Below are positions 9,076-21,305 of a stretch of 41,019 bases of DNA, in pieces. Location of the stretch: NCBI GenBank assembly GCA_021793295.1, contig JAJYTA010000018.1:1-41019 (forward strand), read 5' to 3'. Under the pieces are notes generated by a model. The model did no database searches, had not been told where the DNA came from, and saw only the letters and a list, made by a program, of their open reading frames with translations. A program made the translations under genes and the position numbers. The number at the start of each line of letters is the position of its first letter. The stretch's first letter is position 1. The stretch comes from Actinomycetes bacterium (GTDB lineage Bacteria > Actinomycetota > Actinomycetes > Jiangellales > Jiangellaceae).

Positions 9076-10839
9076 GTGGTCCTGCGCATGTCGACACTGT
9101 TCCTGCGAACCCTGCGCGAGGATCCGGTGGACGCCGACGTTCCCAGCCACAAGCTCCTGGTGCGCGCCGGCTACATCCGCCGCGCCGCCCCCGGTATCTA
9201 CTCCTGGCTACCGCTGGGCTACATGGTGCTGCGCAACATCGAAACGATCGTGCGCGAAGAGATGAACGCGATCGGCGCGCAGGAAGTGCACTTCCCGGCG
9301 CTGTTGCCGCGCGAGCCCTACGAGGCGACCAATCGCTGGGAGGAGTACGGCGACAGCCTGTTCCGGGTCAAGGACCGCAAGGGCGGCGACTACCTGCTCG
9401 GGCCCACGCACGAAGAGATGTTCACCTTGCTGGTCAAGGACCTCTACTCGTCGTACAAGGACCTGCCGCTGTCGCTGTACCAGATCCAGACGAAGTACCG
9501 CGACGAGCAGCGCCCGCGGGCCGGCATCCTGCGCGGCCGGGAGTTCGTGATGAAGGACTCCTACTCCTTCGACGTCTCCGACGAGGCATTCATGCGCTCG
9601 TACCAGGCGCATCGCGAGGCCTACATCAAGATCTTCGACCGGCTCGGCCTCGACTACGTCATCGTCGCGGCGATGTCCGGCGCCATGGGCGGTTCGGCCA
9701 GCGAGGAGTTCCTGGCCATAGCCGACAACGGTGAAGACACCTACGTCCGCTCTCCGGGCGGCTACGCGGCCAACGTCGAGGCCGTCCGGACACCGGTTCC
9801 CGCGCCGGTGCCCTACGACGACGTCCCGGCCGCCCACGTGGAGGACACCCCGGACACGCCGACCATCGACACTCTCGTCGATCACCTCAACGGGCACTTC
9901 CCGCGTTCGGACCGCCCGTGGGGCGCCGCCGACACGTTGAAGAACGTGCTGGTGGTCCTGCGCCATCCGGACGGGACGAGGGAACCGCTGGCCATCGGCG
10001 TGCCGGGCGACCGCGAGGTGGACGAGAAGCGGCTGGCCGCGCAGGTCGAGCCGGCCGAGGTCCAGCCGTTCACCGACGAGGACTTCGCCGCGCATCCGAC
10101 GCTGGCGAAGGGCTACATCGGCCCTGGCGTGCTGGGGGAGAAGAACGCGTCGGGAATCCGCTACCTCGTCGACCCGCGAGTCGTGGAGGGCACCCGCTGG
10201 GTGACTGGTGCGGACCAGCACGGCAAGCACGTCATCGATCTGGTCGCCGGCCGAGACTTCACGCCCGACGGCACCATCGAGGCCGCCGAGGTGCGTGACG
10301 GTGACCCGGCCCCGGACGGGTCCGGGCCGCTCGAGACCGCGCGCGGCATCGAGATGGGGCACATCTTCCAACTCGGCCGGAAGTACTCCGAGGCGCTGGG
10401 TCTGCGCGTGCTCGACGAGAACGGCAAACTCGTCACCGTCACCATGGGCTCCTACGGCGTGGGGGTGTCGCGGGCGGTCGCGGCGATCGTGGAGAACTCC
10501 CACGACGAGGCCGGCATCATCTGGCCGCGCGAGGTCGCGCCGGCGGACGTGCACCTGGTGGCGACAGGCAAGGACGACGCCGTGTTCGACGCCGCCGAGC
10601 GCCTGGCCGGCGAGCTGGACGCAGCCGGCGTGCGGGTCCTCTACGACGATCGCCGCGGCGTCAGCCCGGGGGTGAAGTTCAAGGATTCCGAACTGGTGGG
10701 TGTGCCCACCATCGTGGTGGTGGGCCGCGGGCTCGCCGACGGTGTCATCGAGGTGAAGGACCGCCGCAGCGGCGAGCGTCGTGAGGTGGCTCTCGACGCC
10801 GCGGTGACCGAACTCGTCGATCTGTGTAGAGCGGGGTAG
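9076..10839 (+). CDS. proS: Prolyl-tRNA synthetase, bacterial type
   Basis: Charges tRNA-Pro with proline; class II synthetase of 587 residues, the length of the bacterial form with an editing insertion. After [13 protein letters not shown] come [19 protein letters not shown] (motif 1 area), GPTHEEMFT and [17 protein letters not shown] (motif 2), and the insertion domain of about 160 residues containing KNVLVV and [16 protein letters not shown]. Motif 3 reads GSYGVGVSR, followed by the anticodon-binding domain. The GTG at 9076 lies 5 nt after GGAG (9067-9070); the ATG at 9088 is poorly placed for that site. TATCCT at 9020-9025 is a candidate -10 box. The stop TAG is immediately followed by the ATG of the AraC gene. 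Confidence 0.96.
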   Translation: MVLRMSTLFLRTLREDPVDADVPSHKLLVRAGYIRRAAPGIYSWLPLGYMVLRNIETIVREEMNAIGAQEVHFPALLPREPYEATNRWEEYGDSLFRVKDRKGGDYLLGPTHEEMFTLLVKDLYSSYKDLPLSLYQIQTKYRDEQRPRAGILRGREFVMKDSYSFDVSDEAFMRSYQAHREAYIKIFDRLGLDYVIVAAMSGAMGGSASEEFLAIADNGEDTYVRSPGGYAANVEAVRTPVPAPVPYDDVPAAHVEDTPDTPTIDTLVDHLNGHFPRSDRPWGAADTLKNVLVVLRHPDGTREPLAIGVPGDREVDEKRLAAQVEPAEVQPFTDEDFAAHPTLAKGYIGPGVLGEKNASGIRYLVDPRVVEGTRWVTGADQHGKHVIDLVAGRDFTPDGTIEAAEVRDGDPAPDGSGPLETARGIEMGHIFQLGRKYSEALGLRVLDENGKLVTVTMGSYGVGVSRAVAAIVENSHDEAGIIWPREVAPADVHLVATGKDDAVFDAAERLAGELDAAGVRVLYDDRRGVSPGVKFKDSELVGVPTIVVVGRGLADGVIEVKDRRSGERREVALDAAVTELVDLCRAG

Positions 10840-11685
10840 ATGCAGCTCACGCGGCACGACGGTGACACCGGGTGGTGGGAGATGGCTCGCTGCCTGCCAC
10901 ACCCGGCGTTGCGCCGCGACGTCCTCGGTTACACCGGATACACCGAGCACACGCTGCAACCGGTGCGCCGCCGTGAGCTGCCGGGCCCGCGGGTCTCGGT
11001 GATCATCAGCTTCGGACCCAGCATCGACGTGCTGAGCTCCGGCGATGGACTGCTCGGCCGGCTGACCTCGTTCGTGGCCGGCTGCGCGGATCGCCACGCG
11101 GTGACCGAGTACGTGGGCGGTCAGCAGGGCCTGCAGATCGAGTTCACCGCGCTCGGGGCGTTCCGGCTGCTGGGGCTGACCGGTGACGAGATCCGCGACG
11201 GCGTGCTGGACCTGGCGGACCTCTTCGGTCACCGCCGGGTGCAGGAACTGACCGACCGGCTGGTCAGCGCGCCGGACTGGCCGGTGCGGTGCTCGATCAT
11301 GGATCATCACGTCCTCGAACTGGCCGAGGACGCTCGTGCTGTGGACGACGCGATCGGCTGGGCTTGGCAACGCCTGGTCGACTCCCGCGGGCAAACGGCC
11401 GTCGGTGGGTTGGCCGCCGACATGGGCTGGAGCCGCCGCCATTTCATCCAACGCTTCCAGCGCCAGGCCGGGCTCAGTCCGAAGACGGCCGCGCGGGTGA
11501 TCCGGTTCGACCACGCGGCTCGCCAGCTTGCCCGGCGTCAGCGGATCAGCGACGTCGCAGCCGCTACCGGGTACGCCGACCACAGCCACCTGGTCCGCGA
11601 CTTCCGGGCGATGGCCGGCTGTACGCCGTCACAGCTGCTCGCCGAATGGGGGCTCGACGACGCCATCCCGCCCGGTCAGTTGTGA
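10840..11685 (+). CDS. AraC-family transcriptional regulator
   Basis: A 281-residue regulator with a C-terminal AraC double helix-turn-helix: LAADMGWSRRHFIQRF as the first motif and ISDVAAATGYADHSHLVRDF as the second, ending in the usual P-S-Q-L segment. The N-terminal 170 residues form a sensor domain with no clear ligand clue. The ATG directly follows the proS stop, so it probably shares the proS transcript. Target genes are unknown. The stop codon is followed within 2 bp by a strong inverted repeat that may end the transcript; the next gene is sthA in the same direction. Confidence 0.88.
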   Translation: MQLTRHDGDTGWWEMARCLPHPALRRDVLGYTGYTEHTLQPVRRRELPGPRVSVIISFGPSIDVLSSGDGLLGRLTSFVAGCADRHAVTEYVGGQQGLQIEFTALGAFRLLGLTGDEIRDGVLDLADLFGHRRVQELTDRLVSAPDWPVRCSIMDHHVLELAEDARAVDDAIGWAWQRLVDSRGQTAVGGLAADMGWSRRHFIQRFQRQAGLSPKTAARVIRFDHAARQLARRQRISDVAAATGYADHSHLVRDFRAMAGCTPSQLLAEWGLDDAIPPGQL

Positions 11686-11687
11686 TC

Positions 11688-11743
11688 GGTGATCGTTGCC
11701 GAATTCTGGTGGCCAGGGCAGCCACAACGCGCCAACGATCACC
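11688..11743. repeat. Inverted repeat with inner stem after the araC stop codon
   Basis: GGTGATCGTTG (11688-11698) is perfectly complementary to CAACGATCACC (11733-11743). Inside, GTGGC (11709-11713) pairs with GCCAC (11721-11725) around a 7-nt loop, so the whole 56-bp unit can fold into a two-tier hairpin. There is no T-run as in an intrinsic terminator. The unit may be a dispersed palindromic element or a 3' end structure. Confidence 0.8.
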
Positions 11744-11811
11744 CCCTGAGTGGCACGGTTCTGCCGGGAGCGTCAAGCTTGGAACTACCGACGCCGGCGG
11801 AGGAGCGAACT

Positions 11812-13224
11812 GTGGACGAACCGGAGTACGACTACGACCTGCTTGTCATCGGCTCCGGGCCAGGCGGGCAGAAGGCGGCGATCGCCGCAGCGAAACTGGG
11901 TCACCGGGTCTGCATCATCGATCGGCGCGACATGGTCGGCGGTGTCTGCGTGAACACCGGGACGATTCCGTCGAAGACCCTGCGTGAGGCGGTCATCTAC
12001 CTCACCGGATTGTCCATGCGGGAGTTGTACGGGCAGTCGTACCGCGTCAAGCGCGACATCACCGTACAAGACCTGCTCGCCCGGACCCATCACGTCATCG
12101 GCCGTGAGATCGAGGTCGTCCGGTCGCAGCTGTTCCGCAATCACGTCGACCTCGTCATCGGCACCGCCCGGTTCACCAGCGCCCACAGCGTGGTCGTCGA
12201 GGGCTCGGGGGAGCGCCGGAACATCAGCGCGGCCAACATCATCGTCGCGACGGGGACCCGCCCGGCCCGGCCGGAGCACGTGGAGTTCGACGAAGGACGA
12301 GTGGTCGACTCCGACGGCATCTTGTCGCTGGAGCGCATCCCCGAGTCGATGGTCGTGGTGGGGGCCGGGGTCATCGGCATCGAGTACGCCTCGATGTTCG
12401 CCGCCCTGGGGACCAGGGTCACCGTCGTCGAGCGGCGCGAGCGGATGCTCGAGTTCTGCGACCCCGAGGTCGTGGAGTCGCTGAAGTTCCACCTGCGTGA
12501 CCTCTCCGTGGCCTTCCGGTTCGGAGAAGAGGTCGAGAAAGTACAAATCGGGCAGCGCGGTACGGTGACGACGCTGGCCAGCGGCAAGCGGATACCGGCG
12601 GAGACCGTCATGTACTCGGCGGGACGCCAAGGCGAGACCGACCAGCTCGATCTGCCGGCAGCCGGGCTCGAAGCCGATGCCCGCGGGCGTATCCAGGTCG
12701 ACGACGCCTATCGCACGGCGGTCCCGCACATCTTCGCCGTCGGCGACGTCATCGGCTTCCCCGCGCTGGCGGCCACCAGCATGGATCAGGGCCGGCTGGC
12801 GGCGTTGCACGCCTTCGGCGAGCCGGTCAGTCAGATGCGCGACATCCAGCCCATCGGCATCTACACCATCCCGGAGATCTCCTACTGCGGGCGGACGGAG
12901 GTCGAGCTGACCGAGGAGTCGGTGCCGTACGAGGTGGGCATCGCGCGCTACCGCGAGCTGGCCCGCGGGCAGATCGTCGGTGATTCGTACGGCATGCTCA
13001 AACTGCTGGTCGCACCGTCCACGCGCCACGTGCTCGGGGTCCACGTGTTCGGCACCGGCGCCGCCGATCTCGTGCACATCGGGCAGGCGGTCATGGGCTG
13101 CGGTGGCACGGTCGACTACCTCGTGGACACTGTGTTCAACTATCCGACGCTGTCCGAGGCGTACAAGGTCGCCGCGCTGGATGTGACGAACAAGCTGCGC
13201 GCGCTCGACCGGTTCGACCTGTAG
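11812..13224 (+). CDS. sthA: Soluble pyridine nucleotide transhydrogenase (Si-specific)
   Basis: FAD flavoprotein of the dihydrolipoamide dehydrogenase-like family that transfers hydride between NAD(H) and NADP(H) in the cytoplasm. The FAD fingerprint GSGPGG is at residues 14-19 and the second nucleotide-binding motif is [16 protein letters not shown]. The redox-disulfide region reads [14 protein letters not shown]: only Cys46 remains and Thr51 replaces the second cysteine, which separates SthA from true disulfide reductases. [14 protein letters not shown] and the C-terminal dimerisation domain are intact; length is 470 residues. The GTG at 11812 follows GGAGGAG by 6 nt; upstream in-frame codons run into the inverted repeat and were rejected. 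Confidence 0.93.
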   Translation: MDEPEYDYDLLVIGSGPGGQKAAIAAAKLGHRVCIIDRRDMVGGVCVNTGTIPSKTLREAVIYLTGLSMRELYGQSYRVKRDITVQDLLARTHHVIGREIEVVRSQLFRNHVDLVIGTARFTSAHSVVVEGSGERRNISAANIIVATGTRPARPEHVEFDEGRVVDSDGILSLERIPESMVVVGAGVIGIEYASMFAALGTRVTVVERRERMLEFCDPEVVESLKFHLRDLSVAFRFGEEVEKVQIGQRGTVTTLASGKRIPAETVMYSAGRQGETDQLDLPAAGLEADARGRIQVDDAYRTAVPHIFAVGDVIGFPALAATSMDQGRLAALHAFGEPVSQMRDIQPIGIYTIPEISYCGRTEVELTEESVPYEVGIARYRELARGQIVGDSYGMLKLLVAPSTRHVLGVHVFGTGAADLVHIGQAVMGCGGTVDYLVDTVFNYPTLSEAYKVAALDVTNKLRALDRFDL

Positions 13225-13242
13225 TCCGCGCCGGGTTGCCGC

Positions 13243-13740
13243 TCACTGCGGCGATTCGGGTGTTTCGGTATCGCTGGGCGTCTGCGGTGTCGGGGACGCC
13301 TGCGTACCAGGGGTGCCTGGGCGGCCGCTCAGCCCCGGGAAGGCGACCGGCTCGCCGCCCCAGCGACCACGCGCGACGGAGGCAGCGACCAACGCCTGCG
13401 CGGCGAACTCGCGGAGCTCGCCCGATTGCGCCGCGCCGACCAGATCGGCGTACAGCGCCGCGAGCCGGGTTTCCATGAGCACGGCGAGCTTGCTGGCGCT
13501 CGCGGCGTCGGTGACCGGTTGCGGCAGTTCGTACGTCGGCGCCGACGCTTCGGGCTCGCCCCCGCCCGCGCGGATCAGCGCCGCGAGATCGTCGCGGCGG
13601 TCCCGGTGGGCCTGCAGGGCCCGAGCAGCCGTTTCAGCGTCGTCAGACAGGTGTGCGCCGACGACGCCGTAGCCGTAGACGCAGGCGTGTTCGCCGGCCA
13701 GTGCGGCCTGGGCGGCGGTGAGTTCGTCTTCGGCGTTCAT
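13243..13740 (-). CDS. DUF4439 ferritin-like protein
   Basis: A 165-residue protein of the DUF4439 family, which has a ferritin-like four-helix fold. It starts MNAEDELTAAQAALAGEHACVYGYGVVGAHL, with helix-rich sequence through AAQALVAASVARGRWGG and a Pro/Thr/Ser-rich tail. The ATG at 13740 is 7 nt after the stop of the upstream lipoprotein gene on the same strand, so the two form an operon. Pairs of this type near proS and rimP are common in actinobacteria (recalled from related genomes). Function is not established; few of the Glu/His residues needed for a di-iron site are visible. Confidence 0.82.
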   Translation of the reverse strand: MNAEDELTAAQAALAGEHACVYGYGVVGAHLSDDAETAARALQAHRDRRDDLAALIRAGGGEPEASAPTYELPQPVTDAASASKLAVLMETRLAALYADLVGAAQSGELREFAAQALVAASVARGRWGGEPVAFPGLSGRPGTPGTQASPTPQTPSDTETPESPQ

Positions 13741-13747
13741 CGCGATC

Positions 13748-14269
13748 TCACGCCGATTCCAGGGTGGCGGCATGGGCGGCTTCGCATGCGGCCACCGAGG
13801 CCAAGACGGCGGCGAAGCGTGAGCCGCTGGCGGCGAGGCAGTCGGCGACACGGGCCTCAGCGGCGGCGCTCTCGGCTTCGGCGACGGCGGCGAGCGCCGC
13901 GGCGGCATCGGCGGGTACGTCGGCCGATCCCGGCGAGGGCGGCGCCAGGGGATCGGATGCGCTGAACGGCAACGGTCCACCCTCCACGAGGACGTCCAGG
14001 TGCTCGGTGTGCCGCGCGGTGAACGGCGCCAGCGTGTCGGACAGCCCCGGGTGGGCGGTCAGTGTCGCGGCGTACAGGCCCAACAGCGCGCGCTCGGCCT
14101 CGACGGCTCGCCACCGCACTTTCACGTCCATGTCGACGTCGAGGCGGTGACCGGGTGCGGACTTCGGCACGGCGTCGTCGGCACAAGCCGCCAGGGCCGT
14201 ACCGAGCATCGGGAGGCCGGCCAGGCAGATGAGCAAGCGCCGCCTGCGGACGTCCACCGTGTTGGTCAC
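13748..14269 (-). CDS. Ferritin-like lipoprotein, partner of the DUF4439 gene
   Basis: Small secreted lipoprotein. An Arg-rich start (RRRRLLICLAGLPMLG) leads to the lipobox LAAC (Cys29 from the GTG used). The rest is an Ala/Glu-rich helical domain with RWRAVEAERALLGLYAATL and FTARHTEHLDVL, similar in layout to ferritin-like actinobacterial lipoproteins. The GTG at 14269 is preferred because TATGGT (14282-14277) lies 7 nt upstream, the spacing of a leaderless gene; an ATG at 14281 would add four residues. It is the first gene of a two-gene minus-strand operon and is divergent from rimP. Confidence 0.75.
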   Translation of the reverse strand: MTNTVDVRRRRLLICLAGLPMLGTALAACADDAVPKSAPGHRLDVDMDVKVRWRAVEAERALLGLYAATLTAHPGLSDTLAPFTARHTEHLDVLVEGGPLPFSASDPLAPPSPGSADVPADAAAALAAVAEAESAAAEARVADCLAASGSRFAAVLASVAACEAAHAATLESA

Positions 14270-14276
14270 GCCGGTC

Positions 14277-14282
14277 ACCATA
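14277..14282 (-). promoter_or_regulatory. Candidate leaderless -10 box for the ferritin-like lipoprotein gene
   Basis: TATGGT on the reverse strand, 7 nt before the GTG at 14269. No clear -35 box is seen. The remaining 200-bp divergent region up to rimP shows no second convincing promoter, although rimP must have one. Confidence 0.35.
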
Positions 14283-14481
14283 GTCGTAGGCTCCGGGGCG
14301 GGTCGGAGCCGACCGCGCCGGCCGGGGTGGCCGGGAACACGCGGTCACCGCGGGACGCCGTGTCTGCGCACGTGTTCGGCTATTGTTGATGAACCGGCGC
14401 AGGTCGCGCCGGACGGCTGAGGGTGTGCTGCGCGCGTCGCGTACGCCGGTGGATGACAATTCGACAGCGAGGAGGGCACGG

Positions 14482-14961
14482 ATGAGTTCCGCCAGTCGTG
14501 ACCTTCTTCAACAGGTGATCGCCCCTGTTGTCGCGGCGGAGGGCCTCGACCTCGAGGAACTCGATCTCGCCCAGGCGGGTAAACGAAGCCGCCTGCGCAT
14601 CATCGTCGACGCCGACGGCGGCGTCGATCTCGACCGATGCGCCGAGACCTCCCGGCTCATCTCGCGTGCGCTCGACGACAGCGATGCCATGGGCGACATG
14701 CCCTACACCCTCGAGGTCAGTTCCCCGGGGGTTTCGCGCCCGCTGCGGCTGCCTCGGCATTGGGCGCGGGCCGTGGGCCGGCTGGTCCGAGTCCGGTTGC
14801 ACGACGGCACCGATTTCACCGGCCGGGTGGTTCGCGCCGACGACACGCAGGCCGTTCTCGATCTCGACGGCGCTGTACGTGAGGTCGCGTTCGTCGACGT
14901 CCGCAAGGCCAAGGTCCAGGTCGAATTCCGTCGCGATGACGACGACGGCACCGAGGAGTGA
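14482..14961 (+). CDS. rimP: Ribosome maturation factor RimP
   Basis: Assists late assembly of the 30S subunit. The 159-residue protein has [20 protein letters not shown] at the start, then [19 protein letters not shown] and the family signature [14 protein letters not shown], followed by the C-terminal SH3-like domain ([18 protein letters not shown]). The ATG at 14482 has GCGAGGAGG at 14467-14475. The open frame continues upstream to 14383 but that part does not resemble the family. First gene of the rimP-nusA-ylxR-infB-DUF503-rbfA-truB run; its stop is 7 nt before the nusA GTG. Confidence 0.95.
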   Translation: MSSASRDLLQQVIAPVVAAEGLDLEELDLAQAGKRSRLRIIVDADGGVDLDRCAETSRLISRALDDSDAMGDMPYTLEVSSPGVSRPLRLPRHWARAVGRLVRVRLHDGTDFTGRVVRADDTQAVLDLDGAVREVAFVDVRKAKVQVEFRRDDDDGTEE

Positions 14962-14968
14962 GGGCGAC

Positions 14969-15970
14969 GTGGACATCGACTTGTCGTTGCTGAGGGCGCT
15001 GGAGCGCGAGAAGGACATTTCATTCGACCTCGTGGTCGAGGCGCTCGAGCGTGCCTTGCTCCTGGCTTATCAGCGATCGGAGAAGTCGCAACCCAAGGCG
15101 CGCGTCGAGCTCGACCGCAACACCGGCCACGTCACGGTGTGGGCCCAAGAGGTCGACGAGGACGGCAATGTCGTGCGCGAGTGGGACGACACCCCCGAAG
15201 GCTTCGGGCGAATCGCGGCGACCACGGCCAAGCAGGAGATTCTGCAGCGTCTGCGTGACGCCGAGGACGAGATCACCTTCGGCGACTTCCTCGACCGTGA
15301 GGGCGACATCGTCTCGGGCACCATCCAGCAAGGCCACGACCCGCGCAACGTGATGGTCAATCTCGGCAAGGTCGAGGCGGTGCTGCCCGCGGCCGAGCAG
15401 GTGCCGGGCGAGCGCTACGAGCACGGCAGCCGGATCCGCTGCTACGTGCTGCAGGTCCGCAAGGGCGCGCACGGCCCCATCGTCACGGTGTCGCGTTCGC
15501 ACCCCAACTTGGTGAAAAAGCTGTTCATGTTCGAGGTGCCCGAGATCGCCGACGGCACGGTCGAGATCGCCGGCATCGCACGCGAAGCAGGACACCGCAC
15601 CAAGATCGCAGTGCGAGCCACGGTGCCTGGCGTCAATGCCAAGGGCGCCTGCATCGGTCCGATGGGGTCGCGGGTCCGCGCGGTGATGACCGAGCTGAAC
15701 GGTGAGAAGATCGACATCGTCGACTGGTCCGAAGACCCCGCCGAGCTGGTGGCCCACGCGCTGTCGCCGGCCCGAGTCCAGCGCGTCGACATCGTCGACG
15801 CCGAAGCGCGGTCGGCTCGCGTCATCGTTCCCGACTTCCAGTTGTCGCTGGCCATCGGCCGCGAAGGGCAGAACGCCCGGCTGGCGGCCCGGCTCACCGG
15901 CTGGCGCATCGACATCCGGTCTGACACCGACCCCGAGGCGATCGTTCAGCGCGCTGACGCACCTGCGTGA
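14969..15970 (+). CDS. nusA: Transcription termination/antitermination protein NusA
   Basis: RNA polymerase-binding elongation factor. The 333-residue protein has an N-terminal polymerase-binding domain ([19 protein letters not shown]), an S1 domain containing IVSGTIQQG and [13 protein letters not shown], and two KH domains including [18 protein letters not shown] and [19 protein letters not shown]. The acidic C-terminal repeats of E. coli NusA are absent, as is normal in actinobacteria. The GTG at 14969 follows AGGG closely and lies 7 nt beyond the rimP stop; the longer frame starting inside rimP is not used. Confidence 0.96.
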   Translation: MDIDLSLLRALEREKDISFDLVVEALERALLLAYQRSEKSQPKARVELDRNTGHVTVWAQEVDEDGNVVREWDDTPEGFGRIAATTAKQEILQRLRDAEDEITFGDFLDREGDIVSGTIQQGHDPRNVMVNLGKVEAVLPAAEQVPGERYEHGSRIRCYVLQVRKGAHGPIVTVSRSHPNLVKKLFMFEVPEIADGTVEIAGIAREAGHRTKIAVRATVPGVNAKGACIGPMGSRVRAVMTELNGEKIDIVDWSEDPAELVAHALSPARVQRVDIVDAEARSARVIVPDFQLSLAIGREGQNARLAARLTGWRIDIRSDTDPEAIVQRADAPA

Positions 15971-15992
15971 CGGATTCGCGTCCATGAGACGC

Positions 15993-15998
15993 TAGACT
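15993..15998 (+). promoter_or_regulatory. Candidate internal leaderless -10 box for ylxR
   Basis: TAGACT, then 6 nt, then the ylxR GTG at 16005. No ribosome-binding site precedes this GTG, which fits a leaderless start inside the nusA-infB operon. The -35 region is not recognisable. Confidence 0.35.
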
Positions 15999-16004
15999 GT
16001 CCGC

Positions 16005-16352
16005 GTGGAAGACCGCGCGGACGGCCGGCCGCCTGTGCGCACGTGTATAGGTTGTCGGTCTCGTGCGGTGAAGTCCGACCTGCTCCGTGTCGTCGCGGGC
16101 GGTGCCGGCTCATCTGGAAAACCGGGTGAACTGGTCCCCGACCTCGACGGCCGGCGTCCGGGACGTGGGGCGTACCTGCATCCACGTCCCGAGTGCCTCG
16201 ACCTTGCCGAGCGACGTCGAGCGTTCTCACGCGCATTGCGCCGCGAGGGCCCGCTCGACGTCACAGAACTGCGTCGATGGTTCGCTGAGCAGGCGGATCG
16301 ATCCGGTCGACCCCGACGGTCGGCTGGCCAGAACGAAGGAGACACGACGTGA
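16005..16352 (+). CDS. ylxR: YlxR/RnpM family RNA-binding protein
   Basis: Small basic protein of the YlxR (DUF448) family, found between nusA and infB in most Gram-positive bacteria; B. subtilis YlxR/RnpM modulates RNase P. The signature RTCIGCR is at residues 12-18 and GRGAYLHPRPECLDLA in the middle; the C-terminus is Arg-rich. 115 residues. The GTG at 16005 is 34 nt after the nusA stop and has no ribosome-binding site, but a TAGACT -10 box lies 6 nt upstream. Confidence 0.9.
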   Translation: MEDRADGRPPVRTCIGCRSRAVKSDLLRVVAGGAGSSGKPGELVPDLDGRRPGRGAYLHPRPECLDLAERRRAFSRALRREGPLDVTELRRWFAEQADRSGRPRRSAGQNEGDTT

Positions 16353-16443
16353 CGCTCACGAGCGCTCGATGAGCACGCAGCGATGAGCACGCGCAACACC
16401 TAGCCGGTCCGAGCCGTACGCGCCCGGGCCGAGAAGGAGAGCA

Positions 16444-19389
<2,946 letters not shown>

Positions 19390-19426
19390 TCCTGGTCGCT
19401 GCTGGTCGCTTGGTGGCTTCGTTGGC

Positions 19427-19549
19427 GGTGGTGCCGGGTTTCCTCGTGGGCTGCTCGCAGGCTCGCTTGACGCCCGCTCCGGAAATCCCGGCCCCACCGC
19501 TGCGTGCGGCCCTGCGACGGTCACCTGCGTGGTTCCGTAGCCACGCGGG
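19427..19549 (+). terminator. Two hairpins between infB and the DUF503 gene
   Basis: GGTGGTGCCGGGTTTCC (19427-19443) pairs with 19481-19498 with one mismatch and one bulge. CCTGCGTGG (19524-19532) pairs with CCACGCGGG (19541-19549) around an 8-nt loop with one wobble. Neither has a T-tract. They may reduce read-through or be mRNA-processing sites in the 194-bp gap. Confidence 0.4.
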
Positions 19550-19583
19550 CTCCTGTCATCTGTAGGTCGGTGGGGAGCGATAG

Positions 19584-19952
19584 GTGTTCGTGGGGACGCT
19601 GAGGTTCGACCTCCTGCTCGGTGACGTTCGGTCGCTGAAGCAGAAGCGCGGCGTGATCCGACCGGTGATCGCCGAGCTGCGCCGGCGCTTCGACGTGGCC
19701 GTGGCCGAGGTCGGTCAGCTGGATCTGTACCGCCGATCCGAGATCGGCGTGGTGGTCGTGGCCGCCGACATACGCCGCTGCGTGGAAGTGCTCGACCTCG
19801 TGGAGCGACACGTCGCCGAACGCCCGGAGATCGAACTGTTGTCGGCACGGCGTAGGTTTCACTCTGACGAGGACGACCCGCACGTCTTCCCCGAGGCCAT
19901 CGGGGGTACGGACGACGGTGGCACGAGAGAACGAGGAGGGACCCATGGCTGA
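19584..19952 (+). CDS. DUF503 family protein
   Basis: A 122-residue protein of the DUF503 (YlxP-like) family, which sits between infB and rbfA in many Gram-positive genomes. The core reads GTLRFDLLLGDVRSLKQKR, then VIAELRRRFDVAVAEVGQLDLYRRSEIGVVVVA, the usual hallmarks. The C-terminus (FPEAIGGTDDGGTRERGG) is hydrophilic. The GTG at 19584 has GGGGAG upstream. The last 8 nt overlap the rbfA start. The precise function is unknown; a link to ribosome assembly is suggested only by position. Confidence 0.88.
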   Translation: MFVGTLRFDLLLGDVRSLKQKRGVIRPVIAELRRRFDVAVAEVGQLDLYRRSEIGVVVVAADIRRCVEVLDLVERHVAERPEIELLSARRRFHSDEDDPHVFPEAIGGTDDGGTRERGGTHG

Positions 19953-20427
19953 TCCAGCGCGCGCCCGCAAGTTGGCCGACCGGATCCGCGAGATCGCGGC
20001 GGAGACTCTGGAGCGCAGGGTCAAGGATCCGCGGCTGGGGTTCGTGACCATCACCGACGCCAAGATCACCGGCGACCTGCGCGATGCGACTGTCTTCTAC
20101 ACCGTCTACGGCGACGAGAACGAGCGCACGGCCACCGCCGCCGCCCTCGACAGTGTGAAGGGGCTGGTCCGGTCCGAGGTCGGGCGTCGCACCGGGGTGC
20201 GGTACACGCCGACCTTGCAGTTCGTGGCCGACGCCATCCCGGACAACGCCGCGCACCTCGACGACCTGTTGCGTACCGCCCGCGAGGCGGACGAGCAGGT
20301 GGCCCGGGTGGCTGCCGATGCTCAGTACGCGGGGGAGCGTGATCCGTACCGGCGAGCCGATGACGACGCGGGCGCGGACGATCTCGGCGACGACTCGACG
20401 GAAGGCGTCGACGACGACCGTGCCTGA
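19945..20427 (+). CDS. rbfA: Ribosome-binding factor A
   Basis: KH-fold factor needed for 16S rRNA 5'-end maturation and cold growth. 160 residues: MADPARARKLADRIREIAAE, then LERRVKDPRLGFVTITDAKITGDL and the typical LRSEVGRR-like segment VRSEVGRRTGVRYTPTLQF. An acidic tail (about 30 residues, rich in Asp) is beyond the core. ATG at 19945 is preceded by GAGGAGGG and overlaps the DUF503 stop by 8 nt; truB in turn overlaps the end of rbfA by 8 nt, so all three are translationally coupled. Confidence 0.95.
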   Translation: MADPARARKLADRIREIAAETLERRVKDPRLGFVTITDAKITGDLRDATVFYTVYGDENERTATAAALDSVKGLVRSEVGRRTGVRYTPTLQFVADAIPDNAAHLDDLLRTAREADEQVARVAADAQYAGERDPYRRADDDAGADDLGDDSTEGVDDDRA

Positions 20428-21295
20428 GCACAACGGGCTCGTCATCGTCGACAAGCCGGCCGGCTGGACCTCGCACGACGTCGTCGCCCGGTTGCGTCGG
20501 CTGGCCGGCACCCGCCGCGTCGGCCATGCCGGCACCCTGGATCCGATGGCCACCGGTGTTCTGGTGGTAGGCGTCGGCCGCGCGACCCGCCTGCTGGGTC
20601 ATCTCGCGTTGACGGACAAGACCTACGAGGCGACCATCCGGCTCGGGGCGACGACGGTGACCGACGACGCCGAGGGCGAGGTCACCGGAGGCAGCAGCGC
20701 AGCAGCGGTCACCGACGAGCAGATCGCCGGCGGCGTGGACGCGTTGACCGGCGAGATCCAGCAGGTCCCCAGCGCCGTGTCGGCGATCAAGATCGACGGT
20801 GTGCGCTCGTACAAGCGGGTGCGCTCTGGCGAGGACGTCGAGTTGGCGCCGCGACCGGTCGTGGTGCACCGTTTCGAGGTGTCCGACGTGCGCCGTGTCG
20901 GCCCGTTCGTCGACGTCGACGCGCACGTCGTGTGCTCGTCGGGCACCTACGTCCGGGCCCTGGCCCGCGACCTGGGCGCCGCACTGGGCGTGGGCGGACA
21001 CTTGACGGCGCTGCGGCGCAGCGCGGTCGGGCCGTACGGGCTCGACGACGCGCGCACTCTCGACGAGCTGGCCGAGCGCTTCGAGGTGATGCCGCTGGCC
21101 ACCGCTGCAGCTGCGGCTTTCCCGCGGTTGGACGTGGACCACGAGACGGCGGTGCGGGTAGCGCACGGGGCGCCGTTGGAACCGATGGGCCTCGGTCCAG
21201 GTCCGGTGGCGATCTTCGGCCCGGACGGTACGCTGCTCTCCCTGGCCGAGGACCGCGGCTCTCGCGCCAAGCACATCGCCGTGTTCGCAGGATGA
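20420..21295 (+). CDS. truB: tRNA pseudouridine-55 synthase
   Basis: Makes pseudouridine 55 in the T-loop of tRNAs. 291 residues beginning VPEHNGLVIVDKPAGWTSHD; the catalytic Asp41 lies in GHAGTLDPMATG. YEATIRLGATTVTDDAEG and SGTYVRALARDLG are further family motifs, and a C-terminal extension is present. GTG at 20420 overlaps the rbfA stop (GTGCCTGA); an in-frame ATG at 20360 would add 20 Thr/Arg-rich residues not seen in the family. The rbfA-truB order without a DHH phosphoesterase gene between them resembles Streptomyces rather than Mycobacterium. Confidence 0.95.
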   Translation: MPEHNGLVIVDKPAGWTSHDVVARLRRLAGTRRVGHAGTLDPMATGVLVVGVGRATRLLGHLALTDKTYEATIRLGATTVTDDAEGEVTGGSSAAAVTDEQIAGGVDALTGEIQQVPSAVSAIKIDGVRSYKRVRSGEDVELAPRPVVVHRFEVSDVRRVGPFVDVDAHVVCSSGTYVRALARDLGAALGVGGHLTALRRSAVGPYGLDDARTLDELAERFEVMPLATAAAAAFPRLDVDHETAVRVAHGAPLEPMGLGPGPVAIFGPDGTLLSLAEDRGSRAKHIAVFAG

Positions 21296-21305
21296 GGCGC
21301 AGACC

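Noticed and set aside
11688-11743. Classic Rho-independent terminator
   Set aside because: The stem is good but no T-run follows, so it is recorded only as an inverted repeat.
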